From contig OZ022346.1 of assembly GCA_963989245.1 (NCBI GenBank), positions 343,501-407,500 on the forward strand: a DNA stretch of 64,000 nt, written 5' to 3'. Source of the stretch: Nansenia antarctica. Its lineage: Eukaryota > Chordata > Actinopteri > Argentiniformes > Microstomatidae. The translations under genes were made by a program, and so were the position numbers. This document shows positions 12,401-20,997 of this stretch, in pieces. Numbering within the stretch: position 1 is the stretch's first letter; each line of letters starts with the position of its first letter. A model generated the notes under the pieces. The model saw only the letters and a program-made list of their open reading frames with translations, made no database searches and was not told the DNA's origin.

Positions 12401-13499
12401 AATGCAAATGCCACACTTGGAATCAACTCAGACCTTTTACCTGCTTAATTGCTAAAGAAATAATGAAGGATGGACCACACTGGCCCATGAAACAGCTTTT
12501 GAGTCAATTGTCCAATTACTTTTGGTCCCTTGAAAAAGAGGGAGTTACATATTAAAGAGCTGTAATTCCTAAACCCTTCCTTCAATTTGGATGTGAATAC
12601 CCTTACCCTAACGCTCAGAGTCTGCACTTTAAGCCCATATTCATTATATAACTGTAACCTGAAGATGTTTTGGTAAACAGTTAAAATAACACAAATTCTG
12701 TCTGTGTCCAAATATATATGGACCTAACTGTATATATGGACCTAACTGTATACTATAGGCTCTGGTTCAAAGGGTCACAATCACAAGCAGTTATCTAGAC
12801 ATGTCCTGAGTGATTCTGCAAAGCCACTTTGATAGTTATCTAAACGGCCAGGTCTGGAGTTAGCACAACGAGCTGAAGCCTTCCAGACACTCCACAGTGC
12901 TACACTTACCAATGTGAATGTATCCATTCTTTTACCACAGTGCTACACTTACCAATGTGAATGTATCCATTCTTTTACCACAGTGAATGAATGAATGAAT
13001 GGTCTTTATTGTCATTGCTATAGTACAGGTACCAAACAACGACATTTAGGAGGGGTGGCTCCCCTGGTGCTAAGAAAGAAAAAAAAAAACACAAAAAAAA
13101 CTGCTACACTTACCAATGTGAATGTATCCATTCTTGTGGAGTCTATTGATAATGAGGGTTAAAATCAGGCCGATATTGCGGGAGTTGTAATAAGTTAGAT
13201 AAATGATCCATCCACAGGACAGAATGGTGGCTGGAAGATAAAAGACATAACATAGTTAGTGTAACACTAAGACGTGCACTGTGTTCACTCATGGACTTCA
13301 TAAAGCTTAAGAGTGACTTCACGTGTCATAGGATGTCATACTGTAAGTTAGGGTTAGCTGATGACGATGCTCACCCTTTGGTACTCAATCAACACTTACC
13401 GACAAGAAGCCATACTAAATTGGAGTCATGCTTGGTGAGGTATTCGTCCAAGTCTCCAAAGCTGATGAAAGTACTGTCGTTGCCTTTGATGCCATCCAT
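364..13499 (-). CDS. bltp1: bltp1 (KIAA1109) N-terminal coding exons, partial
   Basis: Bridge-like lipid transfer protein 1, a very large ER-anchored protein that moves phospholipid between membranes at contact sites through a groove of repeating beta-groove units. Eight coding exons are seen on the minus strand: 13400-13499, 13114-13230, 6297-6375, 6059-6123, 5222-5396, 3660-3741, 1043-1236 and 364-443. Phases agree at every junction and give 297 codons. The product opens with MDGIKGN. A membrane anchor spans roughly residues 28-60 (VWLLVATILSCGWIIYL). Conserved family stretches follow, including GYIHIGSFSFSVLSGKVM, FRWWKMYNPKQKQHDPKAE, FGLEPTLVPPKK, SSWRSLIPVIKVN, KPPSSHLDQYMHI and RLMGEGFVVMQSNDVD. 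The last exon ends in phase 1 at a GTACGA donor, so the gene continues before base 1; the family protein is about 5000 residues. Identification rests on recalled similarity to human KIAA1109 and is very secure. Introns are unusually rich in tandem arrays. Confidence 0.96.
596..749 (-). mobile_element. tRNA-derived SINE fragment
   Basis: Read on the minus strand it has a tRNA-like A box (TAGCCTAGCAATCGGG), a B-box-like GGTTTGATCTC, and the common fish SINE phrase CCCTTGAGCAAGGCAC. A second copy of the same family lies at about 33750-33935. Confidence 0.65.
770..1040. repeat. 39-bp minisatellite abutting bltp1 exon 7 donor
   Basis: About six copies of a 39-bp unit containing GGTTAGGGGGTAAGCTCTAG. 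On the minus strand the last unit begins at intron position +3 of the exon 7 donor (GTGAGCTTACC), so the repeat unit and the splice site overlap. Confidence 0.9.
1043..1236 (-). CDS. bltp1: bltp1 coding exon 7
   Basis: A 194-nt exon with a CTCCTCAG acceptor and a GA|GTGAGC donor. It encodes GRLAFGNHHLPQTLCLN, then KPPSSHLDQYMHI and VRVMLVPSPRYLGMQND, all strongly conserved in the BLTP1 family. Confidence 0.96.
1366..1528. repeat. Short degenerate tandem repeat
   Basis: Repeated phrases TCCTCCCTACCAACCTTCT and ATCATGACAGGCTC are shuffled in at least six partial copies in the intron between bltp1 exons 6 and 7. Confidence 0.75.
1640..1870. mobile_element. Tc1/mariner deletion derivative
   Basis: Contains phrases widespread in fish Tc1-like terminal repeats (AGTATTCAGACCCC, CACACACAATACC, ATGACAAAGTGAAAACA). 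The halves around 1690-1775 and 1790-1858 are imperfect inverted copies, so it folds back. No transposase remains. Confidence 0.65.
1871..2375. other. Intron DNA with a retroelement-like tail
   Basis: Holds GCTATATAAATAAAGTTTTA followed by a short (CTTA)n run at about 2012-2068, typical of a fish LINE 3' end. No exon or other element was recognised in the remainder. Confidence 0.45.
2376..3625. repeat. 24-bp minisatellite, about 52 copies
   Basis: A 24-bp unit (TGGTCTAGTAGAGGACAGAC plus AGAC) is repeated head to tail about 52 times with only one visible substitution (near 2812). This points to recent expansion, strong homogenisation or an assembly artefact. It lies in the bltp1 intron after exon 6. 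Because 24 is divisible by three, three frames stay open and give long spurious ORFs. Between the array and the exon 6 donor is a short 9-bp array (GTGTAACAG). Confidence 0.97.
3660..3741 (-). CDS. bltp1: bltp1 coding exon 6
   Basis: An 82-nt exon with a TTTTCAG acceptor and an ACT|GTGAGT donor, encoding VNIKAETPDPSSSWRSLIPV and then IKVNIST. The 9-bp and 24-bp arrays start within about ten bases of its donor. Confidence 0.95.
3890..4345. mobile_element. Possible non-autonomous DNA transposon
   Basis: An intronic segment with many CTTCGCTTCG-like motifs and phrases GTGTTCTCACTAGGACA near the left and TGTGAGAACATGACC near the right, which form a loose inverted pair. The style is that of fish MITEs, but ends and target duplications are not clear. 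Confidence 0.35.
4540..4897 (-). mobile_element. tRNA-derived SINE
   Basis: On the minus strand it starts with CGCGGTGGTGTAGCGGTCTA (tRNA A box) and has GGGATCGAATCCCAG (B box) about 50 bases later, followed by a GC-rich body. Pol III promoter boxes in tRNA order with a non-tRNA tail mark it as a SINE rather than a tRNA gene. Confidence 0.8.
4925..5128. repeat. About 60- to 120-bp imperfect tandem repeat
   Basis: Phrases GAGTTTCTCTCCAGAGCCA, GACAGATGTCTGTTC and TATCTGTCTGGCTAACTT recur two or three times. The array lies about 100 bases past the bltp1 exon 5 donor. Confidence 0.8.
5222..5396 (-). CDS. bltp1: bltp1 coding exon 5
   Basis: A 175-nt exon with a CTCACCAG acceptor and an AG|GTGGGA donor. 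It encodes DPKAETRLYVTVNGFEFHVY, then NRTDLYARLQETFGLEPTLV and PPKKD. The donor was set by phase with exon 6 and by similarity to the human protein; it is less strong than its neighbours. Confidence 0.92.
5405..5939. other. bltp1 intron 4, no feature recognised
   Basis: Apart from a short TTACTTAGC tandem run at 5660-5705, nothing recognisable was seen. Confidence 0.5.
5940..6058. repeat. Tandem repeat carrying a copy of the bltp1 exon 4 donor
   Basis: Runs of AACCCAG alternate with two copies of GGCATGATCTCACC. The second copy is the true exon 4 donor region. The first, at about 5996-6018, repeats the exon end CAGCACGGTG and the splice site, so donor and flank were duplicated as part of an array of roughly 49 bp. 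Confidence 0.85.
6059..6123 (-). CDS. bltp1: bltp1 coding exon 4
   Basis: A 65-nt exon with a TTGTTACAG acceptor and a G|GTGAGA donor. It encodes IQDGFLIFRWWKMYNPKQKQ and H, nearly invariant in the family. Confidence 0.95.
6150..6245 (-). mobile_element. tRNA-derived SINE head
   Basis: On the minus strand TAGTGGTGGTCTAGTGGATA looks like a tRNA A box and GGTTGTGAGTTCAAATCCC like a B box, in tRNA spacing. Acceptor-stem pairing and a terminator are not evident, so it is called a SINE remnant. Confidence 0.6.
6297..6375 (-). CDS. bltp1: bltp1 coding exon 3
   Basis: A 79-nt exon encoding GSFSFSVLSGKVMFRDVYFI and NEDMSIR. The donor is AG|GTAACA. Its acceptor (TCTCTCCTCAG) is the edge of the 6-kb 12-bp array, whose CTGTCTGTC units supply the pyrimidine tract. 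Confidence 0.96.
6383..12341. repeat. 6-kb 12-bp satellite array in bltp1 intron 2
   Basis: A 12-bp unit GACAGACAGGAT is repeated hundreds of times over about 5.96 kb, mixed with a 10-bp variant (GAGACAGGAT) and a point variant (GACAGACAGGGT). The 10-bp units shift the reading frame, which explains the mosaic of short plus-strand ORFs. The minus strand has no stop through the array, giving a spurious 2030-codon frame that runs into bltp1 exon 3. No protein meaning is claimed. Confidence 0.98.
12395..12745 (-). mobile_element. Tc1-like element remnant
   Basis: Contains the terminal sequence ATATATGGACCTAACTGTA and the internal phrase CCACACTTGGAATCAACTCA. Both are shared with the fuller element at 56218-57621 and with copies at 40685-41230 and 46560-47316. 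Transposase sequence is deleted. Confidence 0.75.
12897..12984. repeat. Two extra copies of the bltp1 exon 2 end and donor
   Basis: CTACACTTACCAATGTGAAT followed by GTATCCATTCTT occurs at about 12901 and 12947. It is identical to the real exon 2 end and donor at about 13104-13135. Each copy therefore carries coding sequence for NGYIHI plus a G|GTAAGTG splice site. Confidence 0.93.
12985..13095 (-). mobile_element. LINE 3' end fragment
   Basis: A GAATGAAT tail followed by TCTTTATTGTCATTGCTATA and GGTACCAAACAACGACATTT, the reverse complement of the 3' end of the LINE at 24643-25774. It sits between the duplicated exon ends and the true exon 2, so it inserted into or alongside that duplication. 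Confidence 0.88.
13114..13230 (-). CDS. bltp1: bltp1 coding exon 2
   Basis: A 117-nt exon with a TCTTCCAG acceptor and a G|GTAAGTG donor. It encodes ATILSCGWIIYLTYYNSRNI followed by GLILTLIINRL and NGYIHI, forming most of the N-terminal membrane anchor. Its 3' end and donor exist in three tandem copies. Confidence 0.96.
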
Positions 13500-13529
13500 G
13501 GCTACAGTGTCTCAGTCTGACATCCAGCC
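13400..13529 (-). CDS. bltp1: bltp1 coding exon 1 with short 5' UTR
   Basis: The ATG at 13497-13499 starts MDGIKGNDSTFISFGDLDEY, then LTKHDSNLVWLLV. The exon runs on upstream to a TTTCAG acceptor at about 13530-13532, so about 30 nt of 5' UTR (13500-13529) are included and at least one non-coding exon lies further upstream. The donor is G|GTAAGTG at 13399. Confidence 0.92.
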
Positions 13530-13704
13530 CTGAAACAGAACAGATCATACATGGGTTAGGGGCTTTTCAGGGATGACCTCAATCATACTGTGCTGCTGGC
13601 TCGGATATTTTCCTTTTTCCCATTTCTGACACAGATCAGGGGGAAAAAAGTAATAATTAAAACCAAGCATACAGTGTACTGGCGGGGAGGGGGTTATGGG
13701 ATGG

Positions 13705-13965
13705 GAGAGCCGGCTGTGGCGCAGGAGGTAGAGCCGGCGTCTAATGATTGCAAGATTGGCAGATCAGCGGTTCGGACCCCGGCTGGCCACATGTCAAGGT
13801 GTCCTTGGGCAAGACACTGAACCCCAAATTGCTCCCAATGAGCGGGCCGGTGCCTTGCATGGTAGCTTGCCGCCATTGGTGTGTGAATGTGTGTGTGAAT
13901 GGGTGAATGAGAGGCCGTTGTAAAGCGCTTTGGAATAAGGCGCTATATAAGTCAGTCCATTTATT
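13705..13965 (+). mobile_element. tRNA-derived SINE
   Basis: Begins GCCGGCTGTGGCGCAGGAGG (A box), then GCGGTTCGGACCCC (B box), CTTGGGCAAGACACTGAACC, and ends near AAGGCGCTATATAAGT, a common fish SINE tail. Confidence 0.85.
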
Positions 13966-14143
13966 TATTTTTTCTTTGTCTTTTTGTTTACTTTATTTTG
14001 TGTGTATATGTATATACTGTATATCACCACCATTATCACCTTTTTTCTCTTTCTTTTTTGTTTATTGTATTATTTATTTTTTCTTCTTAATGTTACTGTA
14101 GCACAATTCCTCTTATTTGTACCTGCTGTTGTGCTTACAGTTA

Positions 14144-14580
14144 CTATATATGTATCTGTTTACATTCATCCTCTTCCTGCTGTTTTAGTTTGTTTGTTTG
14201 TTGTTGTGAATACCCATCTGTAAACACATTGAACTGCCTTTTTGGATGTTTGTGAAGGAAATAATAAAAATCATAAATGGGAGGGGAAAACAAATCCTTT
14301 GCAATAACTGCCTGAAGTCTGCGACCTATTGACCCCACCAGACACTGAGTGTCTTCTCTGGTGACCCCTGACACCACCAGACGTTGGGTATCTTCTCTGG
14401 TGATGCTCTGCCAGGCCTGAACTGCAGCTATCTTTAGTTGTTGTTTGTTTTGAGGATGTTGCCTTAAGTCTCCACCTCCATCATTCCTCCACACTTAGCA
14501 CAGGGCATTGACTGTTGAAAGCTGGCTTAAGTATGTCACCATTTTCAAAGTGAACTGACGCAATGACAAGAATGTGAGTG
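14144..14580 (-). mobile_element. Tc1-like transposase C-terminal remnant
   Basis: The minus-strand frame contains QNKQQLKIAAVQAWQSITRE and RRLQAVIAK, matching the C-terminal end of Tc1 transposases (the WQ.I..E.T..LV and R..AVI..KG blocks). The block with TREDTQ is duplicated in tandem. The ORF runs past the element into unrelated DNA. Confidence 0.7.
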
Positions 14581-14738
14581 TGTTCACTATTCAAATGATG
14601 CTGCCTGGCAGCTAAGACCAAACCATGCTTTCACTTCCTGACTGTGATTTTGATTGTACAGAGCCCTGTATTTGACAGGTCATGTTGGAGTGGGCGGAGT
14701 GGTAAATTAAGCCTCTTACACTCTAACAGAGGTGTTGT

Positions 14739-14771
14739 TTGTGTGAGTGTGTATGTGTATGTGTATGTGTA

Positions 14772-14816
<45 letters not shown>

Positions 14817-14831
14817 GTGTGTGTGTGTGTG
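14739..14831. repeat. (GT)n/(GTAT)n microsatellite
   Basis: A mixed GTGTGT and GTATGT run. The dipeptide-like ORFs over it are spurious. Confidence 0.95.
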
Positions 14832-15104
14832 TAGTCCAGTTCTTAACTTGCTACGCTCAGAAATCAGTAGTGTTGAAAACATCCAAACACCACTACCATC
14901 CGTGCAAATCCCTGCCTAATCCACCCATCACGCTGGATGGAAAACCACAGGGACGGAAGCCTTCAACTCAAACAGCCTAGTAGTTTACCGTCTCGTCTCC
15001 AACTAGCACTAAACAACAATGAATTATATTAGCCTCATATTTTGGTTTCAATTTGTACTCACTTCTAGGCTTGAAGTTAGTAGGCCTACTACTAGGCAAG
15101 ATCA

Positions 15105-15105
15105 T

Positions 15106-15145
<40 letters not shown>

Positions 15146-15265
15146 GCGTGTGCGTGTGCGTGTGCGTGTGCGTGTGCGTGTGTGTGTGTGTGTGTGCGCG
15201 TGTGCGTGTGTGTGTGTGTGTGTTCCAGTTGTATAAAAACAGAACTGGCTTATCTAGAGTTGTGA

Positions 15266-15318
<53 letters not shown>
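15105..15318. repeat. Two (GT)n microsatellites
   Basis: GT and GTGC runs at about 15105-15222 and 15268-15317, separated by a 45-bp spacer with a duplicated TTGTGACAGTG. Confidence 0.95.
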
Positions 15319-15746
15319 TTGTGACAGTGTTTCCTGAAAGACAAGTTCAAGTTCAGAATGACTAATACCGCAGAGATGCACTCATTGCAATGTAAGTCGC
15401 TTTGGATAAATCAGCTATAAGTCATCTAAATGGCATACATTATTATATTATAAATAGGAATACCATGGCTTGTGAGCTGTGATGGATGTCGACATCATAA
15501 TCTGATGCTGTTTTACAACAGCTCTAACAGATCGTTGGCAGATTAGGTTTCTTTGTGACTGAATCTTGGCTAAATCATTCACCTTTTCAAATGGCAACAC
15601 AACAGCACACATCACATAAGTTAGAGAGCAGGATATATCCTAATATAACATCACATTAACAGCTATACAATGTGTAATACGTCAGACCTCCCTTCAACAT
15701 CATTACTATAGGTTAGGGTTAGGAGACCTCCCTTCAACATCATTAC

Positions 15747-17134
15747 TAGGGATGCACGATATGCATTTTTTCCAACCGATACCGATAACCGATGTTTACC
15801 CGCTTCTCGTGGCCGATAACCGATATGAGAACAGATATAATTTCACAGTTGATAACCTGTAGTTCATGCACACCTGAAGGTAAGAAAGGCTATGTAGTGA
15901 GCAAAGATTGATGATTTAATATTCCATAGTGATCTCACCAAATCTAACTTACATCACTATTTGTTAACACAACAAAGAGAACACTTCTGACTCTTCAAAT
16001 GTTGAAATCATTTAAGCCTCTTTCACACATAGTTCCCTGTAACTTCAATGGAATCCCAAGCTGTGCCGGCGTCCAGCCATTTTCGCCGTTCACTCATGAG
16101 TCAAATGCCGGTAGATTCGCGTCTTGCTCCCTTTAACACATGTCGGCATTTCCCTGGTTGCGAGATCTTAACTACTAGAACTGAAAGCGGCAGGTAACAG
16201 GCACGTAACATCCATATGCTGTATATATACATAAATATATTTGACTACCAGCAAGACACCGGAGCACTCGTATCTATAACAAACGCGGAGATTGTATGAG
16301 CCCCGCGTCAGTCAGCCTTTCCGTAGAAATACATCGCTCCGTTATATATATAACATTACATGTTTAAGGCTGATCTGTGCATGATAGTGCTGCATTATGT
16401 TGATCTATTTATATCGATCTATTCTTGCCAAGTCCTTATTACCAGTGGAAAGGGGGAAGGCTAAAACACTTTGAATGGAATAGATAGGACTTTCCGTTCA
16501 ATGGAGGAAGCATGATACTCGCGAGTTCATCTCGCTTTTCCCCCCGTTGATGTATTAAACAATCTAAGCAATCTAATCAGAGCAGTTGTTATTATGTCAC
16601 ATTATTGATGGATGTGCCCTTTTTGATGGAGAGCAGTGAGCAGATGACTGGATGTGAGCATGTATTTGACTAATGCCGATAGATTCGCGTCTTGCTCCGA
16701 AACCGGAGCTGTTCGGTGCAGACAGGATTTTACAGCGTTCCTTCAAACTATCGTAATTCATGAACTATATGCCCAATCTAAAAAAATTCTAACAGTTTCT
16801 GAAAGCAGAGAAGTTGCACTTTTCGAACAGTTGAACTTTTTTAGGCTTATTACGGTAGTTCACCGAACTTTTGCCGAACATGTATTGCAAATTGCAAACG
16901 CACTATCTGCCTCAGAAACTCTGAAGAATGTCCACACCGGGGAAGCCATGTTTCGCTCTCGTCTATACACTGCGTGGCTGTACGCAGGCGCAGCATCATG
17001 AGCGCGACAACCGGAACCGGAAATATTTCCGGCTTCATATTATCGGCTCTATATCGGCTAAAATGTTATAAAACCGATAAATATTTAATAACATTAATTT
17101 CCCAAACTCAGGCCGATAATATCGTGCATCCCTA
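15747..17134. mobile_element. hAT-like non-autonomous transposon
   Basis: Terminal inverted repeats TAGGGATGCACGATAT and ATATCGTGCATCCCTA are flanked by a perfect 8-bp direct repeat ATCATTAC, as expected for hAT insertion. The element is 1388 bp. The 115-codon frame at 16654-17001 matched no transposase I recognise. Confidence 0.88.
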
Positions 17135-17154
17135 ATCATTACTATAGGTTAGGG

Positions 17155-19248
17155 CGGGGGTCGGCAACCTGCGGCTCTAGAGCCGCATGCGGCTCTTTAG
17201 CGCCGCCCTAGTGGCTCCCTGGAGCTTTTTCAAAAATGTATGATTATATTTTTTATTTTTTAATATATGGTTTCTGTAGGAGGACAAACATGACACAAAC
17301 ATTCTTAACGTTTTCCAATGCTGTAAAAATGTGCAGAATAAATATTACATTTCAACATTTCTGTCAACGAAGATTTGCGTCATAGCTGTGGTGCTATTGT
17401 TATTGTGTAAAGGCCACCGTAGTCACGGTGCCAGGCAGGTGGCTGTTGCGAACAAACCGGCGGGTGTGTGATGGGCCATGTACAGCGAGGCACGCTCTCT
17501 CACTTCCCCTCCCTGAGAGAGTTCAAAGAAGCCCATCACGATCACACACTCAACGGTGATTTTTTACAAGGTGCTATCGTTGATATGCAAACTGCATTTG
17601 GGAGCAGATTTAGCGAGTTCCGAAAGGAAAAAATGTCACTATCTTTCCCTGTCACACCCCTGGAGATTGACCCGTCCTTATTGAACACATTCCCAGGAGT
17701 AAATCAAGCTGACCTTGAAATGGAAATGGCCGATATAGCTGACAAAGATTTATCGGTATCCAAGTTCAAAAGTCTGACAGCCGAGCTTGAAGACGTCACT
17801 CGCCAGAAAGCCCAGCTTGCCCAAAGCCACAAATGGAGCGAAATTGAAAGCCTCCCAACACCCGAGAAACTTGTGTTTGAAACATGGAATGCTCTTCCTG
17901 ACAGTTATAGGAACATGAAGAAATATGCATTTGGAGTATTATCCATATTTGGATCAACATACCTGTGCGAGCAGATATTCTCAAACATGAACTACATCAA
18001 ATCCAAATACCGCACCCGCCTCACAGATGAGAGCTTGCAGTCCTGCGTGAAGATTAAAGTTACATCTTACATGCCCGATGTTGAGAAGCTGTCCAGTGAG
18101 GTCCGAAAACAGAAGTCACATTAAACGGGTAAGAACACAATCCTGTCATAGGCACATATTTAGTAACAAAGTGGCTGTTTTTATAAAGTGATTTCAGATT
18201 GTTGTCAGTATATATTTGGAATGACACATAGGGATATTATTGTGTTTTGTTGCTCAGGTCCGAGGATGGCTGCGTTGTGTTGTGCGTGTCAAAAGAGAAG
18301 AGGATGCTGCTGTGTTTTACCCTTGACTAGCAGTTCTGTTCAGTTCACTTCACTTCAGTTCTAGCACTGACTTACTTGGCATTGGCAGAAAACTAATGAG
18401 AAGAGGATAATGCACAGAAATCGAACTTAAACTGTATTATTTAAATGTAATATACTTTACCTTTTCAAAAGGCTGCTGTTTTATTGTTTATAATTGCAGG
18501 CTGCGTTTTAACTGCAGGCTGCGTTTTATTGCACTGTTTGCCCAGATAAGGGGGAAAAGAGAAGAGGATTGTATTGTATTCGACTTATATGTTGTATTCG
18601 TATTGTATTATTGAGGGTTGAAGAGGACTGCATTTTATTCCATGGGGAGGTCTGAAATTACAGGAGGCCTATTATGCACGTTCCATTTTGTTGTTGTTTT
18701 TTCGAATCCTCAAAAAAAAATCACATCAAAAATGTGATTTCTTTATTGTAATTCTATAATTTCATCAATGCAACGAAACATAATACATTAATATTGTAAT
18801 GGAAGTTAAACTTAAAGCACCGTCGTACAGCATAGTAGTCAAGTGGTGCGTCATTCTCTCCAGGGTGCGCTGCAGCGAAAATAAACATTTAATCATGAAT
18901 GCTCATTATGTATTTGTAGCCTACCTAGTCATTTTTGGGATTGATTGATTGATTGAAAACTTTATTAGAAGATTTGCAGAAGTAGGTACATGAAAGTACA
19001 TATTACATACAAGGTCAACTAACAGGATAAAAACCCAAGAAAGCCACTGGCTTATTTCAATTGGGGTCCTTGATTCTCAATTCATCGTATAGTAGGCTAA
19101 TATAGCTAATATAGACACTTACAGCATGTGTTGCCATTATTATAAGGCTTATATAAGGCTTTAAATGTTTTGCGGCTCCAGACAGATTCGTTTTTTGTTT
19201 TTTTTGGTCCAATATGGCTCTTTCAACATTTTGGGTTGCCGACCCCTG
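17155..19248 (+). mobile_element. hAT transposon with transposase remnant
   Basis: Ends GGGGGTCGGCAACCTGCGGC and GGGTTGCCGACCCCTG are inverted, and both sides carry the 8-bp repeat GGTTAGGG, so element and target duplication are clear. It is 2094 bp and carries a hAT transposase C-terminal frame at 17468-18124. A further LINE-like tail (GATTGATTGATTGAAAACTT) is nested at about 18940-19095. Confidence 0.92.
17468..18124 (+). CDS. hAT transposase C-terminal fragment
   Basis: A 218-codon frame inside the element. The C-terminal third has the hAT dimerisation signature: FGSTYLCEQIFSNMNYIKSK, then YRTRLTDESLQSCVKIKV, close to fish transposases annotated as GTF2I-repeat or ZBED-like proteins. Full hAT transposases are about 600 residues, so the zinc finger and most of the RNase-H-like catalytic core are missing. 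It is a relic, and no ribosome-binding or promoter evidence was sought. Confidence 0.8.
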   Translation: MMGHVQRGTLSHFPSLREFKEAHHDHTLNGDFLQGAIVDMQTAFGSRFSEFRKEKMSLSFPVTPLEIDPSLLNTFPGVNQADLEMEMADIADKDLSVSKFKSLTAELEDVTRQKAQLAQSHKWSEIESLPTPEKLVFETWNALPDSYRNMKKYAFGVLSIFGSTYLCEQIFSNMNYIKSKYRTRLTDESLQSCVKIKVTSYMPDVEKLSSEVRKQKSH

Positions 19249-19365
19249 GGTTAGGGTTAGGAGACATCACTTCAACATCACTACTATAGGTTAGGGTTAG
19301 GAGACATCACTTCAACATCACTACTATAGGTTAGGGTTAGGAGACATCACTTCAACATCATTACT

Positions 19366-20306
19366 CAGTGTTTCCTCCAGGAATTTTTACAATGGTGGCG
19401 GGTAGTGCTGACCGCGCGCGCGTGCACGCGCATGAAACGCGCACGCGCGCTCAAAACAACGACGTAATTTCAGCCAAAACTCGACGATGGCCCAAAAAAA
19501 TAAAATGTTTTCCTGTACTTCTCCCGTGTGTCTCTTATTGTCTGTGTCTGCATGTTTTTCCAGCATGTAATTCCGTTGTCAATAAAAACAAAAACACTGA
19601 TCTGACGTTTTTTTTCACAACGTTATTACTTGTCACTTTAAGCCCAGGAGGGAGTTAGCGATTAGCGATGTTTAGCTTAGCTTAGTTTAACAGAAGTATC
19701 TTCACTTTTAACATGACTTCCCGTGGTCGTAGAGGGCTGGTCGACGGCTTAAAATGACCGTGTAGACCTGTAGACCTTATCCAGCTATAGTCTTGTGTTT
19801 CTACCCCGGGCATAGCCGGTGTTATTCACGGACAAACACTCCTGTTAGAGTGGTTCTAGTACACTGGACATAGGTAACACATAGAGAGGCTTCTCCTCTC
19901 TCTCTCCATCCTACACTACACTACACTACGCATCCTATACTACACTACGCTAGCTCGCGGTGTTCGGGTGACAGCCAGGGCGCGTTCGTAAATACGCTCT
20001 GGAAATCTGATCAGCACTCACGGAATGCCTCTTGTCCAATCAAATGACTTGGTCCCTTTATGACGTTGAACCCAGTGTGCGCTCCGGGGCTCTCAGAGCG
20101 AATTTACGAACGCAGCCTCAAGTTCAATACTCGCGACACACACGGACTGGTCCAGTTTCAGCGCTTGTGGGTGTGTCTAGCGCTGTGAAGGTCTGAAAAG
20201 CGGCCTAAATCTTTTTTTTTTTTTTGGGTTGAGAAATCTGAATGGTGGCGGAGGAAATTCCATCGTGGCGGTCCGCCACGATGAAATGCATGTAGAGGAA
20301 ACACTG
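19366..20306. mobile_element. DNA transposon, copy 1 of CAGTGTTTCC family
   Basis: Ends CAGTGTTTCCTCCAGGAATT and TGTAGAGGAAACACTG are inverted repeats, with a 6-bp direct repeat ATTACT at both flanks. It includes a CG-rich subterminal block of GCGCGCGC type and a GGTGGCGG motif mirrored at the right end. Copy 2 is at 37147-37960. It is non-autonomous and hAT-like by its ends. Confidence 0.85.
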
Positions 20307-20390
20307 ATTACTATAGGTTAGGGTTAGGAGACATCACTTCAACATCACTACTATAGGTTAGGGTTAGGAGACATCACTTCCAGCAGCATT

Positions 20391-20997
20391 GTCAGTTCCA
20401 AGCAGACACAGCTTCTCTACAATGACGTCACTACTGGAGACGCAGGTAGCAAAAGACGATTCATTCTTTGAATCTTTCGAGGCATGCTAGAACACGCTTC
20501 TGGGGTTGAGATGTTTGACCACACCTCCATCTGTGAGGTTAAGATGAAGATTGCAAGCTACCCATCCCAATTGATTAACGCTCGCAAATATAAACTAGTG
20601 ACAAAGCAGAGAGATTGGAAACCCTATTGTCAAAGGATTGACTCGTACCACGTGACGCCGCTAATAGCAATACTATAACTAGCTAGTTCTGGTCAAGGAT
20701 GACGAGGAACTAGTCAATGTAAACATTGCTGTGTACATCAGAGGTTGGTTATGGTGTTTTGCTTACAGCAGCAGGTGAACCACCTTGCACTCAGGGAATG
20801 GCCATGTTCATCATCATTGTAAGCATGATAATATTTAACAAAGCAAATTTTACAGCAAGCTATTGGTAAACTATCTAGGTAACATGGTGATTTTAAACAG
20901 TTTAGACTAGTATGAACAGTTTAGACTATTTGCCATTTAGCAGACTAGACTAGACTAGTATGAACGCTTTATTTAAATGATAATGTCTGCCTCCTCT
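20391..20997. other. Intergenic DNA, no feature recognised
   Basis: Single-copy-looking sequence with a short repeat of AACAGTTTAGACTA at about 20895-20965. A 64-codon frame at 20484 has no recognisable match. Confidence 0.5.

Larger units (their letters stand above)
15680..20390. repeat. 40-bp minisatellite split by three DNA transposons
   Basis: The unit contains GGTTAGGGTTAGGAGACATC, then ACTTCAACATCATTACTATA. Copies flank and separate the elements at 15747-17134, 17155-19248 and 19366-20306, and continue to about 20390. Joining the pieces leaves one array of roughly seven units. Confidence 0.88.

Noticed and set aside
16654..17001. 115-codon ORF in the hAT-like element
   Set aside because: No transposase motif is visible, so it is left as part of the non-autonomous element.
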